Shown: positions 16,615 to 24,420 of the stretch, piece after piece
Position numbering within the stretch: the stretch's first letter is position 1
Layout of the letters: each line of letters starts with the position of its first letter
Program-made: the position numbers and the translations under genes
Source of the DNA: Microtetraspora sp. NBRC 13810
GTDB lineage: Bacteria > Actinomycetota > Actinomycetes > Streptosporangiales > Streptosporangiaceae
Assembly (NCBI RefSeq): GCF_030268685.1
Contig: NZ_BSRQ01000002.1
Coordinates: 372,001-436,000, forward strand
Direction: 5' to 3'
DNA length: 64,000 bases
The notes under the pieces: model-generated
The model's database searches: none
Told to the model about the DNA's origin: nothing
Seen by the model: only the letters and a program-made list of their open reading frames with translations

Positions 16615-17220
16615 TCATGGGCCGATCATCGCGGTGTCGAGGTGTTTGCGGATGGCGGTTCTGGCCCGCTCATAGGCGTTCGCGTCGTCGTGCAGCAAGG
16701 AGGTGACGTTGGCGGCCTCCAGGAAAGCGATCAGCTCGAAAGCGAGCTGATCGGCGTCCGTGTCGTCGGCGATCTCGCCGAGCTGGCGGGCGTCGTCGAT
16801 GGCGCGCGCCACGAAGCGGGCCCATTCGAGGCCGGCCTCGGCGATGGCATCCCGCACACGGCCCGGCCGGGCATCGAACTCCGCGGCGACGGCGAAGAAG
16901 AAGCAGCCGCCCGGAAAGACCCGCCGCTGCGAGTAGCCCAACCAGTTCTCGCACAGTCGGCGCACCCGCCCCAGGCCCGGCGGCACGGTCAATGCGGGCT
17001 GGACGACCTCGTCGACGTACACGCCCATCGCGGTGCGGATCGTGGCGAGCTGAAGCTCTTCCTTGGAACCGAAGTAGCCGAACAGGCCGCTCTTGCTCAC
17101 GCCGAGATCGGCGGCCAGTCGACCGATCGACAGCCCTTCCAGCCCGTCCTGAGAAGCGATGTCCGCCGCCCGGCGCAGGATCACGTTGCGTGCTCGCTCG
17201 TCCCGCGGCCTTCCCGGCAT
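16615..17220 (-). CDS. TetR-family transcriptional regulator
   Basis: 201 residues from ATG 17220 (MPGRPRDERARN). The HTH is at about residues 15-60: LEGLSIGRLAADLGVSKSGL then FGYFGSKEEL. The C-terminal ligand domain includes GCFFFAVAAEFDARPGRVRD, typical of TetR proteins with a TetR_C_6-like domain. Divergent from the 17326 gene over a symmetric control region, so it most likely represses itself and that gene. A longer frame from 17577 runs through the neighbour's 5' end and is a shadow. Confidence 0.92.
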   Translation of the reverse strand: MPGRPRDERARNVILRRAADIASQDGLEGLSIGRLAADLGVSKSGLFGYFGSKEELQLATIRTAMGVYVDEVVQPALTVPPGLGRVRRLCENWLGYSQRRVFPGGCFFFAVAAEFDARPGRVRDAIAEAGLEWARFVARAIDDARQLGEIADDTDADQLAFELIAFLEAANVTSLLHDDANAYERARTAIRKHLDTAMIGP

Positions 17221-17230
17221 CTTCGACCTC

Positions 17231-17315
17231 CTTTGTACGCACGTTCGGTTCAGAATAGCCGCTTGACCTGGGGTGTGATACGACCCTAATCTCAGCACGA
17301 ACGTTCGTACAAAGA
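17231..17315. promoter_or_regulatory. Divergent promoter with paired TetR operator-like palindromes
   Basis: The perfect palindrome ACGAACGTTCGT is at 17297-17308. A 10/12 match, ACGCACGTTCGG, is at 17237-17248. Flanks are mirrored (CTTTGTACG at 17231 and CGTACAAAG at 17305), so the region has overall dyad symmetry. For the rightward gene TTGACC (17263-17268) and TAATCT (17287-17292) form a -35/-10 pair with 18-bp spacing, and the palindrome lies at the expected transcription start. Confidence 0.75.
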
Positions 17316-17325
17316 AGGGTTGGCG

Positions 17326-17640
17326 ATGACTGTTCCCACCGCTGTCGATGTCCAGGACCTGGATCGGCGCGCCTTGGACATTGCCGGAGAGGTGATCGCC
17401 CAGGTCACTATCGCGGACCTCGATCGGCCCACACCGTGCGCGGCGTGGAACCTGGGCGAACTGTTGTGGCACATGGTCGGCGAAAACCGCAGCTTCGCCG
17501 CCGCCGTGGGCACGCGGGCGCAGTGGTCCATCGAGGATGGCGGCGACCTCGGAATCGACCCGCTCCGTGCCTGTCACGACTCCGCCGCCGCGGTCACGGC
17601 GGCGTTCGCCCGCTCCCCGTCGTGGCAGGCGTCATGCTGA
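17326..17640 (+). CDS. Truncated MDMPI/TIGR03086-type protein (N-terminal part)
   Basis: 104 residues. The N-terminus matches the DinB-like mycothiol-dependent maleylpyruvate isomerase/TIGR03086 family: DLDRPTPCAAWNLGELLWHMVGEN carries the metal-binding His. Normal members have about 190 residues, so the C-terminal half is missing and the frame stops where the next gene begins. AAGAAGG lies upstream of ATG 17326. Probably controlled by the divergent TetR. Confidence 0.7.
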   Translation: MTVPTAVDVQDLDRRALDIAGEVIAQVTIADLDRPTPCAAWNLGELLWHMVGENRSFAAAVGTRAQWSIEDGGDLGIDPLRACHDSAAAVTAAFARSPSWQASC

Positions 17641-18029
17641 GAACGCGCTGGACGCCTGGGCAGGCGGCCGCCGTCGCCGGCCCGGTACTGGTCAGCGTCA
17701 CAGACTTCCGGGTCAGTCGGCTACACGATCTGCCCGGTGTCTACCAGGCCGGGCTCAGCCTGCGCCGTGACTGGCTCCGTCTGCCCGGAGCGGTCGGCAT
17801 GTGGCTGTGGACGGAGCCGCTACGGGGCAGATGCGGCTCGGTGGCGATCTGGCAGAACGAACAAGCCCTGCGCGATTTCGTCGCCTGGCCGGACCACGTC
17901 ACCATCATGCGGCGCTACCGAGGGCGGGGACGGATCAGGTCCATCACCTGGACAGCCATTCAACCCGACCGCGGCATCTGGGCACAGGCCCGCTCCTACC
18001 TGTCCGGCGACGGTACTCCGGCACCATGA
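17634..18029 (+). CDS. Hypothetical protein resembling a small monooxygenase-fold domain
   Basis: 131 residues, overlapping the preceding gene by 7 bases and the following patatin fragment by 4 (ATGA). The pattern VSVTDFRVSRLHDLPG, then GSVAIWQNEQALRDFVAWPDH and MRRYRGRG, resembles the ferredoxin-like fold of antibiotic-biosynthesis-monooxygenase/spheroidene-monooxygenase-like proteins; this is a weak call. Tight overlaps on both sides suggest a TetR-controlled operon. Confidence 0.5.
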   Translation: MLRTRWTPGQAAAVAGPVLVSVTDFRVSRLHDLPGVYQAGLSLRRDWLRLPGAVGMWLWTEPLRGRCGSVAIWQNEQALRDFVAWPDHVTIMRRYRGRGRIRSITWTAIQPDRGIWAQARSYLSGDGTPAP

Positions 18030-18289
18030 CCGGCGCCGCGAAACGAGAAGGGCATACACAACGCGAACCGGTGACCGAGCCCGGCCGGCATGAGGTGCTG
18101 CGCGTCCTGGCCGACCGGGTCCGCCGCGGCAGCCGCCCGGGTGAGCGCCGAGACGGCCACCGGGTGGCCCTGGCCATCGAAGGCGGCGGCATGCGCGGCA
18201 CGATCTCCGCGGGCATGGCCCTCGCCCTGTACGAAAGCGGAATGACACACGCCTTCGACGCGGTCTACGGAGCGTCGGCAGGCCGCGCG
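18026..18289 (+). pseudogene. Patatin-like phospholipase, N-terminal fragment cut off at attL
   Basis: 88 codons ending exactly where the tRNA-derived repeat begins. The oxyanion-hole motif GGGMRG and the nucleophile elbow G-A-S-A-G (YGASAGR) are both present, but the catalytic Asp domain is gone; full patatins have 280 or more residues. The frame continues into the tRNA sequence and beyond, which is not biological. The break shows that DNA was lost or replaced at the integration site. Confidence 0.85.
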
Positions 18290-18331
18290 GCGCCGCCAGG
18301 GACTCGAACCCCGGACCCGCTGATTAAGAGT
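18290..18331. repeat. attL: 42-bp copy of the 3' part of tRNA-Lys
   Basis: Identical over all 42 bases to 39847-39888 in the intact tRNA-Lys gene. It covers tRNA positions from the end of the anticodon stem to the acceptor end. The next base differs (G at 18332, C at 39889). This is the usual mark of integration into a tRNA 3' end by a tyrosine integrase. Confidence 0.92.
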
Positions 18332-18642
18332 GGGCTGCATCAGGTGTCGGCAACTGCTGAAGGGTGCCGCGCATTAGCGTTTCAGGCCGGTCTGGATACG
18401 AACAACCGATTCTCCATGCCGGGTAGGGCCACGCTCGACCACCCTGTCGCGGGACATACGAGCCCGGACCGAGCCCGCAACACCACCGTCGCCAAACCGT
18501 AGGAGGTTGATCCCGGTGCAGCGAGCGCTTATCCGGATCGGCGATCGCCTGGTCGGTCCCGGCCGATGGGGCGCAGCTCGTATTCGACGGGGTGAGCGAT
18601 TCCCGCAGAGGCACCGCACATGCCAGGCTATCCTGGATCTTC
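18332..18642. other. Non-coding stretch inside the left end of the element
   Basis: 311 bases between attL and the CcbP-like gene. I see no convincing frame. A -10-like TATCCT at 18629-18634 belongs to the next gene. Confidence 0.5.
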
Positions 18643-18957
18643 GTGACCCCTCGTGCGGACCTGGCACGGCTCGACGCCCTGATCGAGCAGGCGACTGTCG
18701 ACGCCTACGACGAAGACGAACAGCGCACCGGCTTCCACGTGATGCTCGAAGAACAGCTCGCCATGCCGTTCCAGACGGTCGTGCTCGGCGTCGAGGTCAC
18801 GGTTGAGAAGATCGACCCGCTGGCCGGGACGGGGATCGTCGCGATCTGCCGACGTGGCCGGGACCGCCAGGCGATCGGCATCCTGGACCTCCCGCTACCG
18901 ACCCCACGCCCTGTGGGGGCCGAGTGGATCGACGCCTACCGCCGATGGGAGGGCTGA
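18643..18957 (+). CDS. CcbP-like calcium-binding protein
   Basis: 104 residues. The pattern VDAYDEDEQRTGFHVMLEEQ then LAMPFQTVVLGVEVTVEKID resembles the CcbP calcium-binding family first described from cyanobacteria; the acidic N-terminal helix would hold the metal. The C-terminal LPLPTPRPVGAEWIDAYRRW is shared among actinobacterial members as far as I recall. GTG 18643 lies 8 bases after TATCCT, a leaderless arrangement, so I prefer it to GTG 18592. Four bases separate it from the next gene, so the two form an operon. Confidence 0.65.
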   Translation: MTPRADLARLDALIEQATVDAYDEDEQRTGFHVMLEEQLAMPFQTVVLGVEVTVEKIDPLAGTGIVAICRRGRDRQAIGILDLPLPTPRPVGAEWIDAYRRWEG

Positions 18958-18961
18958 GCCG

Positions 18962-20143
18962 GTGAGCGAGTTCCAGTACTACGAGTTCCTCACCATCGAC
19001 CGCCCCCTGAACACCGCCCAGCAGGCCGAGGTCCGCGCGCTGTCCACCCGCGCCCGGATCACCTCCACCAGCTTCACCAACGAATACCACTGGGGCGACT
19101 TCCGCGGCGACCCACGCCGGATGATGGAGCGCTACTACGACGCCCACCTCTACGTCACCAACTGGGGCACCCAGCAGGTGATGCTCCGCCTGCCACGCAC
19201 GCTCCTGCCCCCGGACGTCGTCGAGCCCTACTGCGCCGGCGACCAGGTGACCGCCTGGACCACGCGCGAGCACCTGATCCTCGACCTGACCAGCGAGGAC
19301 GAGGAGGCCGACTTCGACCAGGACCCCGAAGGCCTGCTGGCCGCCCTCGTCGGCGTCCGCGCCGAACTCGCCGCCGGCGACCTGCGCCCGCTCTACCTGG
19401 CCTGGCTGTCGGCCTACGGCGCCTGGGAACGCGACGAGGACGCCTTCGACTACGCCGACCAAGAGGCACTCGAACCTCCCCTACCAGCAGGACTGGGCTC
19501 TCTCACCGCGCCGCAGCAAGCCCTGGCCGATTACCTCCGTCTGGACCCCGACCTGCTCACCGTCGCCGCCGAGGCCAGCCCGCCGATGCCCCCCGCGCCC
19601 ACCGGCGACCGGCGCGCACTCGCCGCGTGGATCACCGCGCTTCCCGCGGCTGAGAAAGACGTCCTGCTCCTGCGGGTTGTCCAGGACCGGGCCGCCCAGG
19701 TCCGGATGGAACTGCTACGCCGTTTTCAGGGCGAACCCGCCGGTGGCACGGTGCCTCCCAGCCGTACCGTGGCCAACCTGCTGGACGCCGCGACCGAACG
19801 CCGCCAGGACCGCAAGCGCCGGCGCGCCGCCGAACACGCGGCCGAACAGGCCCGTCTCGAACGCCAACGGGCGCAGGCCCGCGAAAAGCGGCTCACCGCA
19901 CTGGCACAGGACGAGGACACCGCCTGGGCACGGATCGACGCGCTGATCGCCACCAAGAAACCCACCGAATACGACAAGACCGTCGAACTCCTCAAGGACC
20001 TTCAAATCGTGGCCCAACGCGCCGGCCGCTCCGACGAATTCACCCGTCGCTTCGCGCCCCTGCGTCAGAAACACCTCCGTAAGCCAAGCCTCATACAACG
20101 ATTCGACCGCGCAGGACTCATCACCCCTTCGGCCATGGGGTAG
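18962..20143 (+). CDS. Uncharacterised conserved-looking protein with coiled-coil C-terminus
   Basis: 393 residues from GTG 18962. It opens SEFQYYEFLTIDRPLNTAQQ and continues with an aromatic, acidic domain (about residues 1-190: NEYHWGDFRGDP, YDAHLYVTNWGTQQVMLRLP). A helical linker follows, then a highly charged coiled coil (about 275-340, ERRQDRKRRRAAEHAAEQAR). No catalytic motif was recognised. Partner of the CcbP-like gene just upstream. Codon use is like the core genome, so this pair is less foreign than the RHS module. Confidence 0.6.
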   Translation: MSEFQYYEFLTIDRPLNTAQQAEVRALSTRARITSTSFTNEYHWGDFRGDPRRMMERYYDAHLYVTNWGTQQVMLRLPRTLLPPDVVEPYCAGDQVTAWTTREHLILDLTSEDEEADFDQDPEGLLAALVGVRAELAAGDLRPLYLAWLSAYGAWERDEDAFDYADQEALEPPLPAGLGSLTAPQQALADYLRLDPDLLTVAAEASPPMPPAPTGDRRALAAWITALPAAEKDVLLLRVVQDRAAQVRMELLRRFQGEPAGGTVPPSRTVANLLDAATERRQDRKRRRAAEHAAEQARLERQRAQAREKRLTALAQDEDTAWARIDALIATKKPTEYDKTVELLKDLQIVAQRAGRSDEFTRRFAPLRQKHLRKPSLIQRFDRAGLITPSAMG

Positions 20144-20333
20144 GAGAGGTACCCTCGCCGGGCCGCCGACCGTTTCCACCGATGTTGAGCTGTGCTGAGG
20201 CACCAGCGCCACCGGCAAGACCCCGCGGCCGCACAACGCCCCGCCGCGATGTACGGCAGCGCCACCACGACCCGCCCTCTGGCTGTCCGGCCATCCGGGA
20301 CAGGTCCACTCAGCTCACTGGTCGGAGTTCATG

Positions 20334-21326
20334 TCACGATGAGGGTGAGTCTGGAGGGCCTGCCGGCGTCTCCTCCAGTTCCGTAAGTTCGTCCTCCAGC
20401 ATTTTCAACTGGATATGAGCCACGCGGATTTCTTTCCGGAGATCGTCCGCGTACAGTCTCCGATAAAGAGCGGTGCCTTCATCGAGATGAGTGAAGACCT
20501 CGATGCCGTCGCGATGGCACACGACCCGATCAACCAGCAGCGCTCGTCCGAGATCCGTAAACACGCCATCATCGCGCGTCGGCCTGTCGCGCCAGGGCTC
20601 CCGCACAAGTGCATCCAGGCCGGCCACCGTGAACACTCCGTGTTCCTGAATCATCCCGACCTGCTCCAATCGCGCCACCAGGTCGGTGCGCTGCCGCGAA
20701 AGAGCCGCGTCTGCCTTCGCCGCGCCGATGTGCGCATCGTAAGTTGCGATCTTCGCCGTGAGATAGTCGGCATAGGCGACCAGGGCAGCGGGAGCCGGCG
20801 CCAGCTCGGGCGCCATCACCCAGGAGATGCGTCCGTTGAGCGCGTCGAGCAAAACGCGGTCGACCACACGGTGGATATCAGCCTTCTCCTCGCGGCGGAA
20901 ACGACCATCCGTATGCCGGTGCCCGCACGCATACACCGAGGGCACGTCCGCACGGCTTTCCCTCTCGTGGAGCGCCATCCGCCGATCGCACAGCCCACAC
21001 CGAACGTTGAGGCCGAGGTCCATGGGCTGCGGGTTCGCTTCCTCGAAAGCCCGTAGCGCGGCGGTCACCGATCGCCAGTCGTCTGCCCGGGTGCCGTAGA
21101 CCTCGCTCCAGCGCGAGTCACCCTCAGCGATCAACGAGGCGATGAGGGCAAGAGTGTCGTATTCGACCTCATCCCAATGCTTCCATACCTCGTAGGTCTC
21201 GTCATCCCAGGCCAGTCGGCCATGCATCGAATTGGCCCGGCACCGGAAATCGACCTTCAGCGTGCGCGGATCGAACGACACGTCGGCTTCTGCCGTGCAC
21301 GTCCCGTCCTCGCAGCAACGAGTCAC
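20334..21326 (-). CDS. Cys-rich protein with zinc-ribbon-like segment, function unknown
   Basis: 330 residues from GTG 21326. The N-terminus has a Cys cluster (MTRCCEDGTC) and the middle a C-x2-C...C-x-H pattern (VRCGLCDRRM then YACGHRH), which could bind zinc. A helical segment and DRVVCHRDGIEVFTHLDEG near the end recall the zinc-ribbon and terminal strands of large serine recombinases, but there is no catalytic domain. Follows the 21332 gene with a 5-base gap, so the two are co-transcribed. Confidence 0.5.
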   Translation of the reverse strand: MTRCCEDGTCTAEADVSFDPRTLKVDFRCRANSMHGRLAWDDETYEVWKHWDEVEYDTLALIASLIAEGDSRWSEVYGTRADDWRSVTAALRAFEEANPQPMDLGLNVRCGLCDRRMALHERESRADVPSVYACGHRHTDGRFRREEKADIHRVVDRVLLDALNGRISWVMAPELAPAPAALVAYADYLTAKIATYDAHIGAAKADAALSRQRTDLVARLEQVGMIQEHGVFTVAGLDALVREPWRDRPTRDDGVFTDLGRALLVDRVVCHRDGIEVFTHLDEGTALYRRLYADDLRKEIRVAHIQLKMLEDELTELEETPAGPPDSPSS

Positions 21327-21331
21327 GGCGT

Positions 21332-21814
21332 TCAGGACATCGGCGGATCGTCCTTCAGCCGCTGCCGCTCCTCAGCGAGTCTCCACTCCCACCCATCGAG
21401 GATCGCCCGTGCCCGCTCATCGAGTGCATCAGCAGCACGCACCCGAGCCACCACGACGCGTTCGGCCTCAGCCCTCCGCTGCGCCGCCTCCAACCGTGGG
21501 GGCAGTAACGACGCCAGCTTCTCAACGCTTGCAATCTCCTCCGGGCTCAACGCAGGCAGGTCCGCGCCGCCACATGTTCGGCACACCCGCTCGTGATGGC
21601 GATGTTCCCGAAACTCCTTCAAGCTCGTGGTAGTCGGTTCCGCCGCGTGTTTTCCCCGCTGTCGGCAGGAAGGGCTGTGCGAGCAGCCCTTCTCTTTCAC
21701 CGAGCAGGTGATGGCTATTTGCCCCAGAGGCCCAAGCTCGTCAAGGGTGAACAGCGGAGAGAACAGGATTTCCGCAACCTGCAGGCTGCTCTTCCCCGCC
21801 TGATTGTTGGTCAC
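21332..21814 (-). CDS. Cys/His-rich protein with coiled coil, function unknown
   Basis: About 160 residues from GTG 21814 (VTNNQAGKSSLQVAEIL), preceded by AAAGG; the frame is open up to 22030, so the start is uncertain. Visible are C-x5-C-x4-C (CSVKEKGCSHSPSC) and a second C-x2-C (VCRTCGGA), possibly metal-binding, then a charged helical tail. Upstream member of a two-gene unit with 20334. Not recognised as any known family. Confidence 0.45.
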   Translation of the reverse strand: MTNNQAGKSSLQVAEILFSPLFTLDELGPLGQIAITCSVKEKGCSHSPSCRQRGKHAAEPTTTSLKEFREHRHHERVCRTCGGADLPALSPEEIASVEKLASLLPPRLEAAQRRAEAERVVVARVRAADALDERARAILDGWEWRLAEERQRLKDDPPMS

Positions 21815-22130
21815 AGTTTGTTGACCTTTCCGCCCGGCATCGGACTCCAGGGTATGACCGTCATCGCCGTCTTTCCTGTGATTGAGAGATTGCATCGGTG
21901 CGGCGCGCATTGGGGCCCGAGCGGCGCGGTCCAGCGCCGGCATCTCGACAACCGTCCGTTCCCCCGGTCGTCCCGCGTGCTCGTGGGACGGCCACGGGAT
22001 CAGGTGCATGGCGCTGCCGCGCTGGCGCAAACCAGCAGACCGGAGCGGGGACGAATCAGTGCCCGGCTAGCGTCGAGACCACCCTGAGACCTCCGTCCTC
22101 GTCAAAAGCTTGCCGGCGGCTCCGCCCAGA

Positions 22131-22580
22131 CTACGGAGACGTGGGCCAGAATTTGGGCGAATTCAGCGCAGGATCGATCACCCGCAGCCGACTCGCCAAC
22201 GTGGGATCGACGCCACGCAAAGTGATCAAACGTGACCCGCTGGATTCCTCCAGCAACGCCAGCGCGCTCGGCAATCCAGCGGCGACCGTCGCGATCGCGG
22301 CACCCATCCCGACCAGCCCAGGGTGCTTGTGCGGATATTCGATCCGGTGCAGACCAGAGGCGGCGATAGCGGCCACTTCCCGCGGTCGCTGCATCTGACG
22401 ACCGTCGTTGGTGAGAACCACGTGGAACCCCTCGGCCGCGGCTCGCGGATACAGGCTCTCATCGCGCGTGCCCGACCAGCCAGGAAGATCCAACAGGTGG
22501 ACGATGTCGTGATTCAGTACGAAGCTCGTCAGGACCTGGTGCAGCGGGCGGGGGACGTTCTCATCCAGCAGCAGCCTCAC
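22131..22580 (-). CDS. PIN-like toxin (DUF5615 type)
   Basis: About 149 residues from GTG 22580. The start VRLLLDENVPRPL with its acidic D-E-N-x-P and the later HVVLTNDGRQM are the two acidic motifs of DUF5615 PIN-like proteins, a branch of the PIN nuclease fold found as toxins. The gene overlaps the upstream DUF433 gene by 20 bases, the usual layout of this toxin-antitoxin pair. A longer frame to 22697 lies inside the partner gene. Confidence 0.72.
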   Translation of the reverse strand: MRLLLDENVPRPLHQVLTSFVLNHDIVHLLDLPGWSGTRDESLYPRAAAEGFHVVLTNDGRQMQRPREVAAIAASGLHRIEYPHKHPGLVGMGAAIATVAAGLPSALALLEESSGSRLITLRGVDPTLASRLRVIDPALNSPKFWPTSP

Positions 22581-23214
22581 GCTGCTCCCTTGGAGGTTCG
22601 TAACTGTCGACGTAGTCGGCGAAGTCGGCGGCGTCCAACGCCGCGGTGGCCGACACGCTCGGGTAGTAATCCGCGATCCGCTCAGCCGGAACACCATCCC
22701 GCAGCAGCGCCGCGATCTCGTCGTACGGCACGCGGGTCCCTTCGATCACCGGCATCCCACCGCGGACCGCCGGGTCGACCGTGACGTGCTCCCGGGGACG
22801 TAGCAGGTCCGGAATGTGCCGTCCATCGCGGTAGAACGGCCGCAACACCTCGACCATGTCATGGATGACGAGGTGGGCCTTGCGATGCACCAGATCGGTG
22901 GCCTGACCCTGCTCGACCAAGTAGATCGTCGAACCATCGGTCACCAACTGATAAGCCGACAGATGCTCACGCTCCTGCAGGTCGTCGCGAAGCGTGTCCA
23001 AAGCCCGGCGAATCTTCTGCAAGGACGCGTCATTGCGCAGCTTCACACACGTACGCAACGCCACCAGATCCCGAAACGAATACAGCACCGGACGCACCGA
23101 CGAGACCTCCGGCTCCAGCACTGCGCCACGGCCAGAACCGGCCTTACGCCAATGCGCGAGCTGACGAAGCGTGGCACCCGACAACGCCGCCGCCAACTTC
23201 GGACTGTAGGACAC
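22561..23214 (-). CDS. DUF433 antitoxin with MerR-like helix-turn-helix
   Basis: About 217 residues from GTG 23214, which has a G-rich site (AGGGGGG) upstream; an ATG at 23277 is the alternative. The N-terminus is MerR-like (LAAALSGATLRQLAHWRKAG). The C-terminus is DUF433: DPAVRGGMPVIEGTRVPYDE and LRDGVPAERIADYYPSV. In such pairs the DUF433 protein neutralises the PIN-like toxin and represses the operon. Confidence 0.78.
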   Translation of the reverse strand: MSYSPKLAAALSGATLRQLAHWRKAGSGRGAVLEPEVSSVRPVLYSFRDLVALRTCVKLRNDASLQKIRRALDTLRDDLQEREHLSAYQLVTDGSTIYLVEQGQATDLVHRKAHLVIHDMVEVLRPFYRDGRHIPDLLRPREHVTVDPAVRGGMPVIEGTRVPYDEIAALLRDGVPAERIADYYPSVSATAALDAADFADYVDSYEPPREQREAAAG

Positions 23215-23310
23215 CCACTTCACCCCCCCTCGCTTGACCCGGCCCCCTTCATCATCGCAAACATCCCCACGATTCACTCACCATTACCTCATCTTGATCG
23301 GAGTGTCGCC

Positions 23311-23508
23311 ATGCCCGTCACCGGTCACGTCCACAAGCGCTGCGGCTACCGGAATCCACAAACCGGACGTCAGCTCGGCGCCCACTGCCCCAAGCTGACA
23401 ACCGGCGCCCACGGCAACTGGTACCTCACCCTCGATATTCCCGCCGGTCTCAACGGTGTCCGCCGCCGCGTCCGTAAGGGCGGCTTCACCAGCCGCGGAT
23501 CCCGAGGT
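23311..23508 (+). pseudogene. int: Tyrosine integrase, N-terminal stump
   Basis: About 66 codons from ATG 23311 with GGAG 7 bases upstream. The peptide HVHKRCGYRNPQTGRQLGAH, then CPKL, GNWYLTLDIPAG and RRRVRKGGF, is the N-terminal zinc-ribbon-like and arm-binding region of actinomycete site-specific integrases. It breaks off at about 23508, where IS5-type transposase sequence begins on the other strand; the catalytic R-H-R-Y domain is absent. It is the only trace of an integrase for the tRNA-Lys element. Confidence 0.72.
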
Positions 23509-23940
23509 CCACAGCGGTGTGCCGTCCGGAGCGGCGATGACCTGGACGTTCATGCCGTGGTGCTTGTGCTTGCCGGAGTAGTACGGGCGATCGGCGGCGA
23601 CGCGGTCGATCGGAATGAGCGTGCCGTCCAGGACGACGAAGGCGTATCCGGTGCGCTTGGCTGTTAGCAGTGCCTGGTCCAGGGTGGGCGAACGCTGAGC
23701 GAGCAGGGTGACGGCCCCGTGAACGTAGCGCCAGGCGATGGCCACCCCGACGCCGAATCCGGCGGCGACCTCGGCGAATGTCTCACCCTTGCGCAGGTGG
23801 ACGAGGACGAGCATGGCCTGCTGTCCGGGGTTGAGCCGGCGCCAGGTTGAACCGATCGAGGCTCGATGGCGGCGGATCACGCCGGCCAGGTAGGTCAAGG
23901 TCCGGCGTGACAAGGGCAGCGCAGCACGATAGAACAGCAA
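23509..23940 (-). pseudogene. IS5-type (DDE_Tnp_4) transposase, N-terminal part
   Basis: Reads from ATG 23940 (MLFYRAALPLSRRTLTYLAG) through a helix-turn-helix (EVAAGFGVGVAIAWRYV) and the first DDE region (VVLDGTLIPIDR, YYSGKHKHHGMNVQVIA). It ends at about LWTSG, where the sequence joins the integrase stump. The C-terminal half is missing. A C-terminal remnant of the same type, in the opposite orientation, lies at 24248-24406. Confidence 0.8.
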
Positions 23941-23943
23941 CTC

Positions 23944-23997
23944 GAAGCCTCTGGTTACAGGTTGATCTTGGTCGACAACCCTTCTACCAGAGGCTTC
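23944..23997. repeat. Inverted repeat beside the IS5-type fragment
   Basis: GAAGCCTCTGGT (23944-23955) pairs perfectly with ACCAGAGGCTTC (23986-23997) around a 30-nt loop that itself has a short GTTG/CAAC stem. It lies just upstream of the transposase start and may be an IS end or a hairpin formed where two insertions met. Confidence 0.6.
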
Positions 23998-24068
23998 TCT
24001 ACGTCAGGACCGAACCCAGCGATCCACAGCAAGCCCACGACCTGCCACATCCTGTTGGAATCAGCTCA

Positions 24069-24142
24069 CTGCGCCAGGGCCCTCTCGGCTTGATCAGCTC
24101 AGTCTTGTACAAGCCGATCTTCGATTCCATCAGCGCGTTGTC
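24069..24142 (-). pseudogene. IS3-family transposase fragment
   Basis: On the minus strand this reads DNALMESKIGLYKTELI followed by K-P-R-G-P-W, which matches the block after the last catalytic Glu in IS3-family OrfB proteins. Only about 25 codons are left. Confidence 0.65.
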
Positions 24143-24247
24143 GAGCGCCCACCGCCACGTCACGGACCACACCCAACGCGCCGCGAGTTAACCAGCAGGG
24201 TCAAGGACAGGAACAAAGCCGAATCACAGAAGCGGACCAACCGGTCA

Positions 24248-24406
24248 CACGCACGGCTGCGCGGTCCGGGCGAGCGCGCGAACGCCCAGCTCAAGAGCTG
24301 GCGCATCCTCCGAAAGCTTCGCTGCAGCCCCGGCAAGGCCGGCCACGTGTGCAAGGCCATCGCCGTCCTTCAAAATCACCGTGTCGCGCAGGCCGCACGA
24401 GGATGA
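24248..24406 (+). pseudogene. IS5-type transposase, C-terminal fragment
   Basis: About 52 codons ending in TGA. RGPGERANAQLKSWRILRKL matches the conserved end of DDE_Tnp_4/IS5-type transposases, where the Glu is the third catalytic acid. Opposite in orientation to the N-terminal fragment at 23509, so it comes from a rearranged or second copy. Confidence 0.7.
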
Positions 24407-24420
24407 AAGGAGCCCAGTGA

